A stretch of 64,000 nt of DNA from CADEEV01 sp032127875 (GTDB lineage: Bacteria > Acidobacteriota > Vicinamibacteria > Fen-336): assembly GCA_032127875.1 (NCBI GenBank), contig JAQBHI010000177.1, positions 4,385-68,384 of the forward strand. Reading direction: 5' to 3'. The first letter of the stretch is position 1; each line of letters opens with the position of its first letter. The translations under genes were made by a program, and so were the position numbers. Positions 16,439-27,560 of the stretch are shown here, one piece after another. The notes beneath the pieces are model-generated. The model was not told the origin of the DNA. It saw only the letters and a program-made list of their open reading frames with translations, and ran no database searches.

Positions 16439-18487
16439 TCAACGAAGGCCGCGGATCTGCTCGGGCTGTAGGCGCGCGCCCACGATCAACGCCCGCCCTT
16501 GCAGTCCCTCGGTGGCGAGCACGAGGCGGCTCGCGCCGTGGGGGAGCCTCAGAACCAGTTCCGGCGCCGGAGCCCCCTCCGCCAGGTACGCTTCCGCCAC
16601 GTCGCCCTCGGCGGACGAGACGCCGAATCGCACCACCCGATCTGCGACGCCAGCCTCGAGGACGCGCGCCGCGAGCACTAGCCGGTAGACTCCGGGCGGC
16701 AGAGCGAGCTTGCGTGAGAAGCGAGTCTCGCGCGCTGTCAGCTCCCAGGGAGCGCCCGGCAGATCGAGGGGCAGCGACAATTCCTGCATGCGCAACGGGT
16801 CCGAGATTCCGACGACCCGCCTCTTGCCCAGGGCCTGGATCAACTCCATAGCGGCGCGGCGTTCGTGAACGCTCGTCTCCCGCGGCCCCGTTTCGGGCAG
16901 AAACGAAGGCCACATCGCGTCCAGGCTCAAGGCCGGCGCCAACACCTTGAGCAGCGCGCTCTCGCCGTCGGGTCGATTGTGGATGGCGCGCGGCGCCGCG
17001 GCGGCCAGCAGCGTGACGCCTAGGCTCGCGCCGAAGAGCCCGGCGGCGAGCATACGCCAACGCGAGAGCGCGGGCGCCAGCAACACCGCGAGTGCTGGCA
17101 GGGCGGGCACCACGAAGCGCGCGGGCGGGCAGGTGCCGCCCCACCACATGCTGAAAGAGGCACCCACGCCGAGCGTGGCGGCGGCGCACAGGCCGGCGCG
17201 CATGCTGTCGCCCGGGGCGCGCCCAAAGAGCAGCACGCAGCCGGGCAGCGCCAACAACCACAACGGGGCGAGCGCCAGGAGTCCGAACTGCCGATCCAGC
17301 AGGAGCGCGGCGAAGCCCCAGGGAATACGCCCCAGCGAGACGTCGGAGTCGAAGCCGGGGCCATAGGCGGCCGACAACGAAGCGCGACCATAATTCGAAT
17401 GGAAGAGCACGAGCAGGCCGACAAGGCCCGCGAGCCCGAGACTCGCTGCTACGACTCGGGCCAGCGGCTTCCCGCGCCGCACGAGCGTCAGGCCGAGGCC
17501 AAGTACGGCCAGCGGGAGAAACTTCGGATGCAGCCAGGGCAGGACGGCGGCCATCGTGGCCGCCAAGAGCATTCTGCGGGGCGAAGGATCCGTGCGGCTC
17601 ATGAGCAGGAATAGCGCGGTAGCCAGGGCGGCCACCGCCTCGGGATAGATCGACACGGCGTAGAACGCCATCGGTGGGAGAAAGGCGAACGCCGCCCAAG
17701 CGGCGCGGGCGGTCCATTCCTCTTCCGTGACGTCGCGCACCAATTGGAACACCAGCGCCCCCGCGAGGGCCGCGAGCGCCGCGATCAGCAGTTGCGCGCC
17801 ACGGAAGCCAAGCGCGGCGTAAGCTGGCAGGATCAGCAGGGGCAGGCCCGGGGCGTGGATCGAATACGTCGTGCCTTTGGGGCTTGCCGGTGACTTGTGC
17901 GCGCCCAGGCGTCCTGGATAGAAGCTGCGGTACGCGCGGTTGTCGTGCTCGTCGCGCAGATCAAGATCGCCGTCGCTGCGCAGACTCTCCGCCATGACGA
18001 GGTAGTGTGGCTCGTCGCCCTGCGGACCCGCCGCGCCGGGCAATTGTGTCGTGAGCGCGGCATAGAAGAGGAATGCAAGGGCGAAGAGCCTGCGCGGAGA
18101 GGCGGGCTTCGGCTGAGTTTCGGCACAGCCGCGCACGAGGGCGATCGCGAGGGCCGCGAGGCCGACCAGAAGCAGACCCGGGCCCTGAAAGAGCAGCAGC
18201 GGCAGGCCGTGGCCGGTGAACAGCGGCACGAGCGGCAGCGCCGCCACCCCCAGCGCGAGCAGCGGCCTGGAGATAGCGCGCCGCCGGCGCAATCCTGCGG
18301 CGGCAAGCGTCCCGACACCCGCCGCCAGCACGAGCCGGCCGAGATCCGGTGGATCGAGGATCCCGCGCCAGATTCCGCCCGCCACTGGCGCGACGACGAT
18401 CTGCGACCCGCCCAGGGCGATTGGCAGGCCCAGCGCGAGAGCCAATAGCACATCGCGGGCGAAGCCTCGGGACGCCGCGAGCCTCAC
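16439..18487 (-). CDS. Polytopic membrane protein, GT39/PMT-like
   Basis: 682 residues with about twelve helices to roughly residue 500, then a soluble C-terminal domain of about 170 residues. A GDEPHYLVMAESL motif in an extracytoplasmic loop resembles the acidic D/E site of GT-C enzymes (ArnT, PMT, GT39), and the following DGDLDLRDEHD is typical of such proteins. The GTG at 18487 was chosen because it overlaps the nadK stop as GTGA; a GTG nine codons upstream is possible. Last gene of the xseA-xseB-ispA-tlyA-nadK operon, and convergent with the previous membrane protein. Lipid-linked sugar substrate inferred, acceptor unknown. Confidence 0.72.
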   Translation of the reverse strand: MRLAASRGFARDVLLALALGLPIALGGSQIVVAPVAGGIWRGILDPPDLGRLVLAAGVGTLAAAGLRRRRAISRPLLALGVAALPLVPLFTGHGLPLLLFQGPGLLLVGLAALAIALVRGCAETQPKPASPRRLFALAFLFYAALTTQLPGAAGPQGDEPHYLVMAESLRSDGDLDLRDEHDNRAYRSFYPGRLGAHKSPASPKGTTYSIHAPGLPLLILPAYAALGFRGAQLLIAALAALAGALVFQLVRDVTEEEWTARAAWAAFAFLPPMAFYAVSIYPEAVAALATALFLLMSRTDPSPRRMLLAATMAAVLPWLHPKFLPLAVLGLGLTLVRRGKPLARVVAASLGLAGLVGLLVLFHSNYGRASLSAAYGPGFDSDVSLGRIPWGFAALLLDRQFGLLALAPLWLLALPGCVLLFGRAPGDSMRAGLCAAATLGVGASFSMWWGGTCPPARFVVPALPALAVLLAPALSRWRMLAAGLFGASLGVTLLAAAAPRAIHNRPDGESALLKVLAPALSLDAMWPSFLPETGPRETSVHERRAAMELIQALGKRRVVGISDPLRMQELSLPLDLPGAPWELTARETRFSRKLALPPGVYRLVLAARVLEAGVADRVVRFGVSSAEGDVAEAYLAEGAPAPELVLRLPHGASRLVLATEGLQGRALIVGARLQPEQIRGLR

Positions 18488-19365
18488 CGGCGGCGGGTCG
18501 TCGATTCGCCCCACTTCAGTTTGGTGCGCAGCACGGCGAAGAAATCGCGCGCAGGCGCGCGCACCAGGCGCAGCTTGCGCGCGCTGCGCGTCACGGTCAC
18601 GGAGTCCCTGCCCGAGAGCGCGAAGCCGAGTTGACCGTCGAAGGTGGCGTGCAGCTCGACGTCCCGCACGGGCCGCAGGCGCACTCCGATCGTGGCCTTG
18701 TCGCCCACCACCAAAGGGCGGTTCGTCAGCATGTGCGGGCAGATCGGCGTGATCGCGATCGCGGGCAACGAGGGGTGGAGGATTGGCCCGCCCGCGGCCA
18801 GGTTGTAGGCCGTCGAGCCAGTGGGTGACGAGACGATCAGGCCGTCGGCCCGAAAGGCCGAGACGAACAGGTCGTCCACGAACACGTCCAGCTCGATGAT
18901 TCGCGAGAGCGCCGCCTTCGTGATCACCACGTCGTTCAGCACGTCGCCCGAAGCGTCGGGCTGGCCCTCCCGTCTCACGACGGCGCGTAACATCCGGCGC
19001 TCGTCGTATTCGTAGTTCCCGTCGAGCACGGACGTGAGCGCCGGGTACAGCTCGGGGAGCGCTATCTCCGTCAGGAAGCCGAGGCTTCCGAAGTTGACGC
19101 CGAGCACCGGTACGTTGCGGCGCGCCAGCAAGTGGCTGACGCGAAGCAGCGTGCCATCGCCCCCGAGCACGACCAGGGCGTCGGCCTGCCCTGCGACGTC
19201 GCGGGCCTCGGCCGTCGCCACGCGCGCAGGGCTGTTTGCTAGCAGCGCGGTGCTTTGCTCGAGCAGCACCTTGACCTTGCGCTTGCGCAGCCAGGTCACC
19301 AGCTTGCGCAGGGCGGGGCCAGCTTCTCGCAGGTCGGGACGGGCGAACACGCCGATCGTGGTCAT
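18484..19365 (-). CDS. nadK: NAD kinase
   Basis: Makes NADP from NAD with ATP or polyphosphate in the cytosol. 293 residues, normal length. Family motifs: V66-L-G-G-D-G-T72 phosphate site, NFGSLGFLTE, LNDVVI (the NE/D-type motif) and SPTGSTAYNLAAGGPI. The ATG overlaps the tlyA stop (ATGA). The order xseA-xseB-ispA-tlyA-nadK is a known conserved neighbourhood in bacteria and supports the assignment. Confidence 0.96.
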   Translation of the reverse strand: MTTIGVFARPDLREAGPALRKLVTWLRKRKVKVLLEQSTALLANSPARVATAEARDVAGQADALVVLGGDGTLLRVSHLLARRNVPVLGVNFGSLGFLTEIALPELYPALTSVLDGNYEYDERRMLRAVVRREGQPDASGDVLNDVVITKAALSRIIELDVFVDDLFVSAFRADGLIVSSPTGSTAYNLAAGGPILHPSLPAIAITPICPHMLTNRPLVVGDKATIGVRLRPVRDVELHATFDGQLGFALSGRDSVTVTRSARKLRLVRAPARDFFAVLRTKLKWGESTTRRR

Positions 19366-20171
19366 GGCCGGAGCGCTTGCGAGATCATCGCATCAAACGC
19401 GGCGGGCGCGAGCGGCGCGCCGTCGCGCGCAAGAGCGAGGAAGAACTCGCGGTTGCCCTCGGCGCCCTCGATCGGCGAGGCGCACGCGCCGCGCAGGCCG
19501 TAGCCGAACGCCTGCGCGCCCCGCGCGACGTCTTCGAGCGCCTGGCGGTGGAGCGCCGCGTCGCGCACGATCCCACCGCGGCCCACCTGGCCGCGCCCAA
19601 CCTCGAACTGCGGCTTCACGAGCAGTGCGAGCGTCGCGTCCGGTGCGAGCACGCCGCGCAGCCCCGGCAGGATCTTGAGGGCGGAAATGAAGGAGACGTC
19701 CAGCGTCGCGAAGCCACATGCCTCGGGGAGCTCACGCGCCGACAGTGTCCTCGCGTTCACGCCCTCGAGTACCACCACGCGCGGATCGGCACGCAGCTTC
19801 TCGTGAAGCTGGGCCTTGCCCACGTCGACGGCGTAGACGCGACGGGCGCCGCGGGCGAGCAAGACCTCGGTGAAGCCGCCGGTGGAAGCGCCGACGTCCA
19901 CGGCGATGAGGCCGGCCGGGTCGAGCGCGAGCGTATCCAGGGCACCCGCCAGCTTGAGAGCACCCCGCCCCACGTGTTGCGGCCCCGGCAGCACGTCCAC
20001 CGCTGCATCGCCGCGGATCGGGGTGCCCGGCTTGCCGGCCGGGCTGCCGCCCACGCGCACGCGGCCGGCCATGATCAACGCTTGGGCCTTCTCGCGAGAA
20101 ACTGCCAGGCCCCGATCGACGAGCGCCAGGTCGAGACGTCTGCGCGCCGGCGCTCGCGGCGCTGGCCTCAC
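19362..20171 (-). CDS. tlyA: TlyA-family rRNA (cytidine-2'-O)-methyltransferase
   Basis: 269 residues: N-terminal S4 RNA-binding domain (about 12-70, LVDRGLAVSREKAQALIMAG) and an FtsJ-like Rossmann methyltransferase with the SAM site DVGASTGGFTEVLL near 91-104. LDVSFISALKILP and LVKPQFEVG are family signatures. TlyA enzymes methylate cytidines in 16S and/or 23S rRNA; older annotations call them haemolysins. GTG start inside the ispA stop (GTGA). Confidence 0.93.
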   Translation of the reverse strand: MRPAPRAPARRRLDLALVDRGLAVSREKAQALIMAGRVRVGGSPAGKPGTPIRGDAAVDVLPGPQHVGRGALKLAGALDTLALDPAGLIAVDVGASTGGFTEVLLARGARRVYAVDVGKAQLHEKLRADPRVVVLEGVNARTLSARELPEACGFATLDVSFISALKILPGLRGVLAPDATLALLVKPQFEVGRGQVGRGGIVRDAALHRQALEDVARGAQAFGYGLRGACASPIEGAEGNREFFLALARDGAPLAPAAFDAMISQALRP

Positions 20172-21073
20172 GCGCGGCGGTCCACGATCGCCCGCGCCAG
20201 CTCACCGAGCAGTTCGGCCTGCGGCTGGAGCGGTTCGAGCGCTTCGAGCGCGTCGCCCAACAGCTCACGAGCCATACTTCGGGCTCGCTCCAGGCCGTGG
20301 ATGCTGACGTAGGTGGCCTTGCCCGCGGCCTGGTCCTTGCCCGCGGTCTTGCCGAGCCGCTCCGCAGCCTCGGTTGCGTCGAGGACGTCGTCCACGACCT
20401 GGAACGCCAGCCCGATCGCGTCCGCATAGCGACACAGCCGCGTCAGGGGCCCCGGCCCGGCGCCGGCCAAAGTCGCGCCGCCACGTACGCAGGCCCCGAG
20501 CAGCGCTCCGGTCTTGGCCCGGTGCAACTGCTCGAGCTCGGCGGGCAGGATCGCCCGCCCCTCCGATTCGAGATCGATCACCTGGCCGCCGATCAAGCCG
20601 GTGGTGCCGCAGGCCTGGCCAAGGATGGCGCTCGCCGAGAGCCTTCGTCGCAAGCGCTCGACGCCTTCAGCTGGCGGCAGCTCGCTCATCAGATGAAAGG
20701 CTCGCGTCAAGAGAGCGTCGCCCGCGAGGATCGCCATGGCCTCGCCGAAGACCTTGTGCGACGTCGGCTTGCCGCGGCGCAGGTCGTCGTCGTCCATGGC
20801 TGGCAGGTCGTCGTGGATCAGGCTGTAGGTGTGGATCATCTCGACGGCGCAAGCGAGCGGCATGGCGTCGGCGCGCTTGCCTCCCACCGCGTCGCAGGCG
20901 GCTAGAACCAGCAGCGGCCGGATCCGCTTGCCGCCGGCAAACAGGCTGTAGCGCACGGCCCGGTGGATCGTCTCGGGCCAGGCGCTTTCGCCGGGAAGGG
21001 CCTGGTCGAGCGCCGCCTCGACCTCGCGGCGAGCCTGATCGAGCGCCTCCCGGGCGCTAGAGTTCCCGCTCAT
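20168..21073 (-). CDS. ispA: Polyprenyl (farnesyl/geranylgeranyl) diphosphate synthase
   Basis: 301 residues. Short-chain trans-isoprenyl diphosphate synthase that condenses IPP with allylic diphosphates. The first Asp-rich motif is H87-D-D-L-P-A-M-D-D-D-D and the second is VVDDVLD; GGKRIRP binds diphosphate. The product feeds undecaprenyl phosphate, quinones and other isoprenoids. Chain length cannot be settled from sequence alone. Starts within the xseB 3' end (17-bp overlap) and is coupled to tlyA. Confidence 0.93.
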   Translation of the reverse strand: MSGNSSAREALDQARREVEAALDQALPGESAWPETIHRAVRYSLFAGGKRIRPLLVLAACDAVGGKRADAMPLACAVEMIHTYSLIHDDLPAMDDDDLRRGKPTSHKVFGEAMAILAGDALLTRAFHLMSELPPAEGVERLRRRLSASAILGQACGTTGLIGGQVIDLESEGRAILPAELEQLHRAKTGALLGACVRGGATLAGAGPGPLTRLCRYADAIGLAFQVVDDVLDATEAAERLGKTAGKDQAAGKATYVSIHGLERARSMARELLGDALEALEPLQPQAELLGELARAIVDRRA

Positions 21074-21332
21074 CCCCGGCGGGCGTGAGCGGCGTCGTCT
21101 TGGGCTTGCCGTCGGCGTCCAGAATCAGTTCGCCGCGGGCGTCCTTCAGAAGCTGCTCGATCCGGCCCTCGGCCTCGTCGAGCTTGGCATGGCACAGCCG
21201 TGAGAGGCGGATCCCTTCCTCGTAGAGCTTCAGGGAATCCTCGAGGCTGAGCTCGCCTTTTTCGAGGCGCTGCACGATCTCCTCGAGTTGCTTCAAGGCG
21301 GCTTCGAACTGCGGCGCTTCGGGCTTGGTCAC
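21057..21332 (-). CDS. xseB: Exodeoxyribonuclease VII small subunit
   Basis: 91 residues, typical length. FEAALKQLEEIVQRLEKGELSLEDSLKLYEEG is the family helix-turn-helix bundle (residues about 8-39), followed by a short charged tail. Partners with XseA in degrading single-stranded DNA. GTG start overlaps the xseA stop (GTGA). Confidence 0.95.
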   Translation of the reverse strand: MTKPEAPQFEAALKQLEEIVQRLEKGELSLEDSLKLYEEGIRLSRLCHAKLDEAEGRIEQLLKDARGELILDADGKPKTTPLTPAGDEREL

Positions 21333-22704
21333 TCGTTCTCCTTCGCCGTCACTCTCGCGTGAAGCGCTCCCCGGTGGAGGCGGAGGCGAATCAAGTCGCC
21401 GGCATCCACGTCGCTCGCTTGCCGCAGCAAGTGCTCGCCCTTCCACGCGAGCGCATAGCCGCGACCCAGCACCGCCAGCGGAGACAGGCTGGCTAGCCGT
21501 GCCGCGTTCTGGCCGAGGCTGGCGCGCCTCGCCTCGAGGCTCGCGGCCAACTGCCTGCGGAGCCTCTCGACGTGACGCGCCACGGCCTGGCGGCCATCGT
21601 CCATCTGCCGTTCGAAACGAAACGCGGCGAGCCGCGCCTGTACCTGTCGGAGTCGGTCGCGGCCGCGCTCCCGCTGGCGGGTGAGCCCGGTCCTGGCACG
21701 GCGCGCGAGGTCGTCGACGCGCTGGGCGGCGTTGCGCAAGCGGCCACGCTCGGCCTCGAACACGCGATGCGAGGTGAGCGCAAGGGCACGCGCTCGGACG
21801 CGCGTCAGCCGGAGCCGGAGCGCCGCATCCAAGTGCTTGTCGAGCGCCCCCAGGTGCGCCTCCAGATCGGCCTTGGCCTTCACCACCTGCTCGGCCGCGG
21901 CCGAAGGCGTCGGCGCACGCACATCGGCGACGAAGTCGGCGATCGTGAAGTCGGTCTCGTGGCCCACGGCCGAGATCGTCGGTACGCGGGACGCGGCGAG
22001 CGCTCGCGCCACGCTCTCTTCGTTGAACGCCCATGGTCCTCGAGGCCGCCGCCGCCGCGGGCCACGATCAGCACGTCGAGGCCCGTCACGCGGCCGAGCG
22101 CGCGGATGCCCTGCACGATCTCGGCCGCGGCGCCTTCACCCTGGACACGGGCGGGATAGAGGAGCACTTCCAGGTTGCGATAGCGGGAGCGCAGCACGCG
22201 CAGGATGTCGCGAAGCACCGCCCCGGTCGGCGAGGTCACGACGCCGATCCGGCGCGGCAACATCGGCAGCGGCCGCTTGCGCTTCGTGTCGAAGAGTCCC
22301 TCTTTCTCGAGCTTCTCCTTCAGCTCCTCGAACGCCTGCTGCAGCGAACCCTTGCCCAGAGGCTCGAGGGTCTCGACCGAGAGTTGGTAGTCGCCGCGCG
22401 GCGCATAGACGCGGACGCCGCCGCGGGCCAGGACCTTCATGCCGTCCTTCGGGCGGAAGCGGATGCCTCGCGCAGCGGTTTTCCAAACCATGGCGCGGAT
22501 CTGGGCGCGCTCGTCCTTGAGCGAGAAGTACCAGTGGCCCGAGTCGGCGAACTTGAGGTTCGAGATCTCGCCCTCGACCCACACGTCGCCAAACTCGACT
22601 TCCAGTGCGCCCTGGATGCGGTCGGTCAACTCGGAGACGCTCATGGCCCTGCGCGCCGTGGCCGGCCGCGGGCCGGCGCCAAAGTCGAGACCCTTCTGCT
22701 GCAC
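21329..22704 (-). pseudogene. xseA: Exodeoxyribonuclease VII large subunit, frameshifted
   Basis: The two halves of XseA lie in different frames. The 5' part (22704 down to about 22030) carries the OB-fold (SVSELTDRIQGALE, VWVEGEISN) and the start of the catalytic domain (RRIGVVTSPTGAVLRDI, VARGGGGLED). The 3' part resumes at ARALAASRVPTISAVGHETDF and runs to 21329. After GLED the DNA reads GACCATGGGCGTTC, where one added base restores the expected L-W-A-F-N-E-E sequence; so one base is missing near 22030. The GTG start at 22704 is supported by TAGAAT 7 nt upstream; an ATG at 22644 is the alternative. Everything else about the gene is intact, so a sequencing error is as likely as real inactivation. 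xseB and the rest of the operon follow normally. Confidence 0.88.
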
Positions 22705-22711
22705 TGGCGGG

Positions 22712-22717
22712 ATTCTA
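22712..22717 (-). promoter_or_regulatory. -10 element of the xseA operon, leaderless geometry
   Basis: TAGAAT on the minus strand, 7 nt before the GTG at 22704. It lies in the 44-bp gap after the NtrC-type gene and would drive the xseA-to-membrane-protein operon. No -35 or ribosome site is visible. Confidence 0.55.
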
Positions 22718-22748
22718 CAGCGGTGGGACGCCTGCGGGCGGCCGCCGC

Positions 22749-24133
<1,385 letters not shown>

Positions 24134-24137
<4 letters not shown>

Positions 24138-25651
24138 GAGACGAGCGCCTCGCTCGCCGTCTCGGTCACCCGTCGGGCTACGAGCGGCAGTACGAGGCGC
24201 GCCCGGGTGCCGGCGCCAGGCGTGCTCTCGAGCGCGATCCTCCCGCCGTGGTCGCTCACGATCTTGCGTGTCAGCGCGAGGCCGAGCCCGAGGCCCGTCT
24301 CCTTCGTCGAGAAATAGGGCTCGAAGGCGGTGGAAATTTCTTCGGGCGTCATGCCCTGGCCGGTGTCCGCGACCGTGACCAGCACCACCTCGCCGCCGGT
24401 CTCACGCTCCCGCCGTGCCTTTACGGAGAGCACGCCGCCCTTGGGCATCGCGTCTACGGCGTTGATCATCAGGTTCAGGAAGCAGGTCTTGAGCAGCTCC
24501 GGATCGGCGAGGGTCTCGGGGAACTCGGCCTCGGTGTCGATCTCCAGAATGATGCCTTGGTCGCGGGCCTTGTGATCCACCAGCTCCGCCACCTCGCGCA
24601 GCACCGAGTCCACGCGACACGGCCGGGTGTCGAGGCGCATCGGCTTGCCGAACGAGAGGAAGTTGCCGACCAGTCGGTTGAGCCGGCTGATCTCGGCCTT
24701 GACGTTGCCGAGAATGCGATCGAAGGCCTCGCGGCGCAGGGCGTCCTCGGGAGCCAGCTTCGTGCGCATGTGGTCGATCGAAAGGTTCATGAAGTTGAGC
24801 GGGTTGCGGATCTCGTGGGCGACCGCGGTGGCAAGCTGGCCCATCGCGGTCGAGCGCTCGGCGAAATGCAGCCGCTCCTCCAACAGGCGCTTCTCGCGCA
24901 GCCGCTCGACCATCTCGTTGAAGGTCCGGGAAAGCGCGCCGATCTCGTCGCTGCCCCGAGCCGCAACCTGCACTGAGAGATCGCCGGCCGCGACCGAGCG
25001 CGAGGCCTCGGTGAGCTTCTCGAGGGGCCGGCTGAAGGACCAGGAGAGGTACAAGGCGAGCGCGATCCCGAAAGCGAACACGGCAAAGGTCGCGATCAGC
25101 CGATTGACGAACGCCGCCTTCGAGAGCGCCGAGAAGTCGTCGAGGTAGCGGGTGATGACGACGTAGCCAACGCGGCGGTCCGCGACCACGATCGGGATCG
25201 TCAGCGTCGAGGTCTTCTGCGTGCCGGGCGGCCCCGAGTCGTCGCCCAGCACGCCGCGGATCACGTACTCCTTCGGCCCGCGCCGCTTCACGCTGGCGCG
25301 GACCAGCGGCTTGCCGACGTTTTGAGGGTTGGTCGAGGCCTTTACCTCCTCGGCCGCATCGGCGATCGACACGTCCTTGACGCCCAGCGAGGTGAGCTTC
25401 TCGGCGTAGGCCTTCAGCACCACCTGCGGATCGCCCGGACCGGCGGGCTGTTCCTGGGCCACTTCGATCGTGGTCGACAGCTCCTCAGTGTAGTCGCGCA
25501 CCTGGGAGAGCAGCTGCCGCTCGTTGAGGAGGTGGAGAAAGAACAACGAGGACACGGAGAGAATCAGCAGCGACAGCATCATCAGGAGCAGCTTGGTCTT
25601 GATGCTGGCGTTGCCGAGCCGGAAGACGGGGGCGCCCCTGGAACGAGCCAT
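24134..25651 (-). CDS. Membrane sensor histidine kinase (HAMP-HisKA-HATPase)
   Basis: 505 residues. Two membrane helices (about 21-42 and 185-208) flank an extracytoplasmic sensor region of about 140 residues. HAMP follows (SFSRPLEKLTEASRSVAAGDL), then HisKA with the phospho-acceptor in AVAHEIRNPLNF, and HATPase_c with NLMINAVDAMP, DTGQGM and TGLGLGLAL. The ligand is unknown. Start ATG at 25651, 6 nt after TAGACT. Coupled by ATGA overlap to the NtrC-type regulator, so the pair should control sigma-54 promoters, provided the regulator is functional. Confidence 0.92.
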
Positions 25652-25657
25652 GCCACG

Positions 25658-25663
25658 AGTCTA
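25658..25663 (-). promoter_or_regulatory. -10 element of the histidine kinase gene, leaderless geometry
   Basis: TAGACT on the minus strand, 6 nt before the ATG at 25651. It faces away from the korAB promoter in the same 61-bp gap. Confidence 0.55.
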
Positions 25664-25681
25664 CCGCACCCGCTCCGCCTG

Positions 25682-25687
25682 TATAAT
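25682..25687 (+). promoter_or_regulatory. Consensus -10 element of korAB
   Basis: Perfect TATAAT. The leader of about 20 nt contains GGAGG (25696-25700) before the ATG at 25713, so this operon has a conventional leader. No TTGACA-like hexamer 16-18 bp upstream. Confidence 0.55.
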
Positions 25688-25712
25688 CAGGGTTTGGAGG
25701 TGAAGTAAGAGC

Positions 25713-27560
25713 ATGGCCACTGCCGAGGCACCGACGAGAAAGCGCGAAATCATCGAGCAGGCCGTGATCCGGTTCTGCGGAGACTCCGGCGACGGCATGC
25801 AGATTACCGGCAGCCAGTTCACCAACACCGTGGCGCTCTATGGCAACGACATCGCCACGTTCCCCGACTTCCCGGCCGAGATCCGCGCCCCCGCCGGCAC
25901 GCTGCCGGGCGTTTCCGGGTTCCAGCTCCATTTCGCGTCGGGCGACATCTACACCCCGGGCGATGCCGTGGACGCGCTGATCGCCATGAACCCCGCCGCA
26001 CTCAAGACCAACGTGGCGGACCTCAAGACCAACGGGATCTTGATCGTCAACACGGACAGCTTCAAGGAAGTCGACCTCAAGAAGGCGCAGCTCACCGTGA
26101 ACCCGCTGGAGGACGGCAGCCTCCAGGGCTACCGGCTGTTCCCTGTCGCGCTCAACAAGCTGACGCGGGCAGCGCTCAAGGACCTGGGCCTCGACGCCAG
26201 GAGCATGGACCGCTGCAAGAATTTCTTCGCGCTGGGGATGTGCTACTGGCTCTACAACAGGGCGATGGACGCGACCGACCGCTGGCTCGACGACAAGTTC
26301 AAGAACAAGCCGGCGCTGGTCCAGGCCAACAAGCTCGCGATGAAGGCCGGCTACTCGTTCTGCGAGGCGACGGAGGCGTTCCAGACGAGCTATGAGATCC
26401 CGCCGGCGAAGCTGGCGCCCGGCACGTACCGCAACATCAGCGGCAACAGTGCGCTCGCGCTGGGCTTCGTGGCGGCCTCGCAGCGCAGCGGGCTGCCGCT
26501 CTTCCAGGGCAGCTACCCGATTACGCCGGCCTCCGACATCCTGCACGAGCTCGCGATGTTCAAGAACTTCGGTGTCGTGACATTCCAGGCCGAGGACGAG
26601 ATCGCGGCCATGACCTCGGCGATCGGGGCGGCCTACGGGGGCTCGCTCTCGATCACCACCACCTCCGGGCCCGGCATGGCGCTCAAGATGGAGGCGATCG
26701 GCCTCGCGATCGCGGTCGAGCTGCCCGTGGTGATCTGTAACATCCAACGCGGCGGTCCTTCGACCGGGCTGCCGACCAAGACCGAGCAGGCCGACCTGCT
26801 GCAGGCGCTCTACGGACGCAACTCCGAGGCGCCCGTGCCGGTGCTCGCGCCGCAGACGCCGGGCGATTGCTTCTGGGTCGCGCTCGAAGCCAGCCGCATC
26901 GCGCTCAAGTACATGGTTCCGGTCATCATCCTTTCCGACGGCTACCTCGCGAACGGGGCGGAGCCGTGGAAGATCCCGAGCCTCGACGAGCTGCCGAAGT
27001 TCCCCGTGAAGTTCCGCACCGATCCCGAGGGCTTCATGCCCTACCTGCGCAACCCCGAGACGCTGGCGCGGCCCTGGGCCGTGCCCGGCACGCCAGGGCT
27101 CGAGCATCGCGTCGGCGGCCTAGAAAAACAGGACGTCACCGGCAACGTCAACTACGAGCCGCTCAACCACGAGCGCATGGTGCAGTTGCGCGCCGCCAAG
27201 GTTGCGGCTGTCGTGGAGGAAGTGCCCGACGTCGTACCGATGGGGGATCCTGACGGCGACCTACTGCTGGTGGGTTGGGGCTCGACCTACGGCGCCATCA
27301 CCGTGGCGCTGCGTGCCCAGCGGGCGAAGGGCCGGCGCATCGGCCACGTCCACCTGCGCCACCTGAACCCGCTGCCGAAGAACCTGGGCGAGGTCCTGAA
27401 GCGCTACAAGAAGATCGTCGTGCCCGAGATGAACATGGGCCAGCTGGTGTGGGTGCTGCGCGCGAAGTACCTGGTCGATGCCGAGGCCTTTGGCAAGATC
27501 CAGGGCAAGCCGTTCAAGCAGTCGGAGATCGAAGCCAAGATCGAGGAGAGCCTTCAGTGA
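25713..27560 (+). CDS. korA: 2-oxoacid:ferredoxin oxidoreductase, fused gamma-alpha subunit (KorA type)
   Basis: 615 residues. The N-terminal gamma domain (about 18-190; FCGDSGDGMQITGSQF, FPDFPAEIRAPAGTLPGVSGFQ) is fused to the alpha domain (from about 230; SGNSALALGF, YPITPASDILHELA, TTSGPGMALKMEAIGLA). The fusion and lack of a ferredoxin-like domain match KorA of 2-oxoglutarate:ferredoxin oxidoreductase, which oxidises 2-oxoacids to acyl-CoA while reducing ferredoxin. KorB follows with a GTGA overlap. The 2-oxoglutarate specificity is the usual one for this architecture but other 2-oxoacids are possible. Use of KorAB suggests a ferredoxin-linked TCA step. Confidence 0.93.
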   Translation: MATAEAPTRKREIIEQAVIRFCGDSGDGMQITGSQFTNTVALYGNDIATFPDFPAEIRAPAGTLPGVSGFQLHFASGDIYTPGDAVDALIAMNPAALKTNVADLKTNGILIVNTDSFKEVDLKKAQLTVNPLEDGSLQGYRLFPVALNKLTRAALKDLGLDARSMDRCKNFFALGMCYWLYNRAMDATDRWLDDKFKNKPALVQANKLAMKAGYSFCEATEAFQTSYEIPPAKLAPGTYRNISGNSALALGFVAASQRSGLPLFQGSYPITPASDILHELAMFKNFGVVTFQAEDEIAAMTSAIGAAYGGSLSITTTSGPGMALKMEAIGLAIAVELPVVICNIQRGGPSTGLPTKTEQADLLQALYGRNSEAPVPVLAPQTPGDCFWVALEASRIALKYMVPVIILSDGYLANGAEPWKIPSLDELPKFPVKFRTDPEGFMPYLRNPETLARPWAVPGTPGLEHRVGGLEKQDVTGNVNYEPLNHERMVQLRAAKVAAVVEEVPDVVPMGDPDGDLLLVGWGSTYGAITVALRAQRAKGRRIGHVHLRHLNPLPKNLGEVLKRYKKIVVPEMNMGQLVWVLRAKYLVDAEAFGKIQGKPFKQSEIEAKIEESLQ

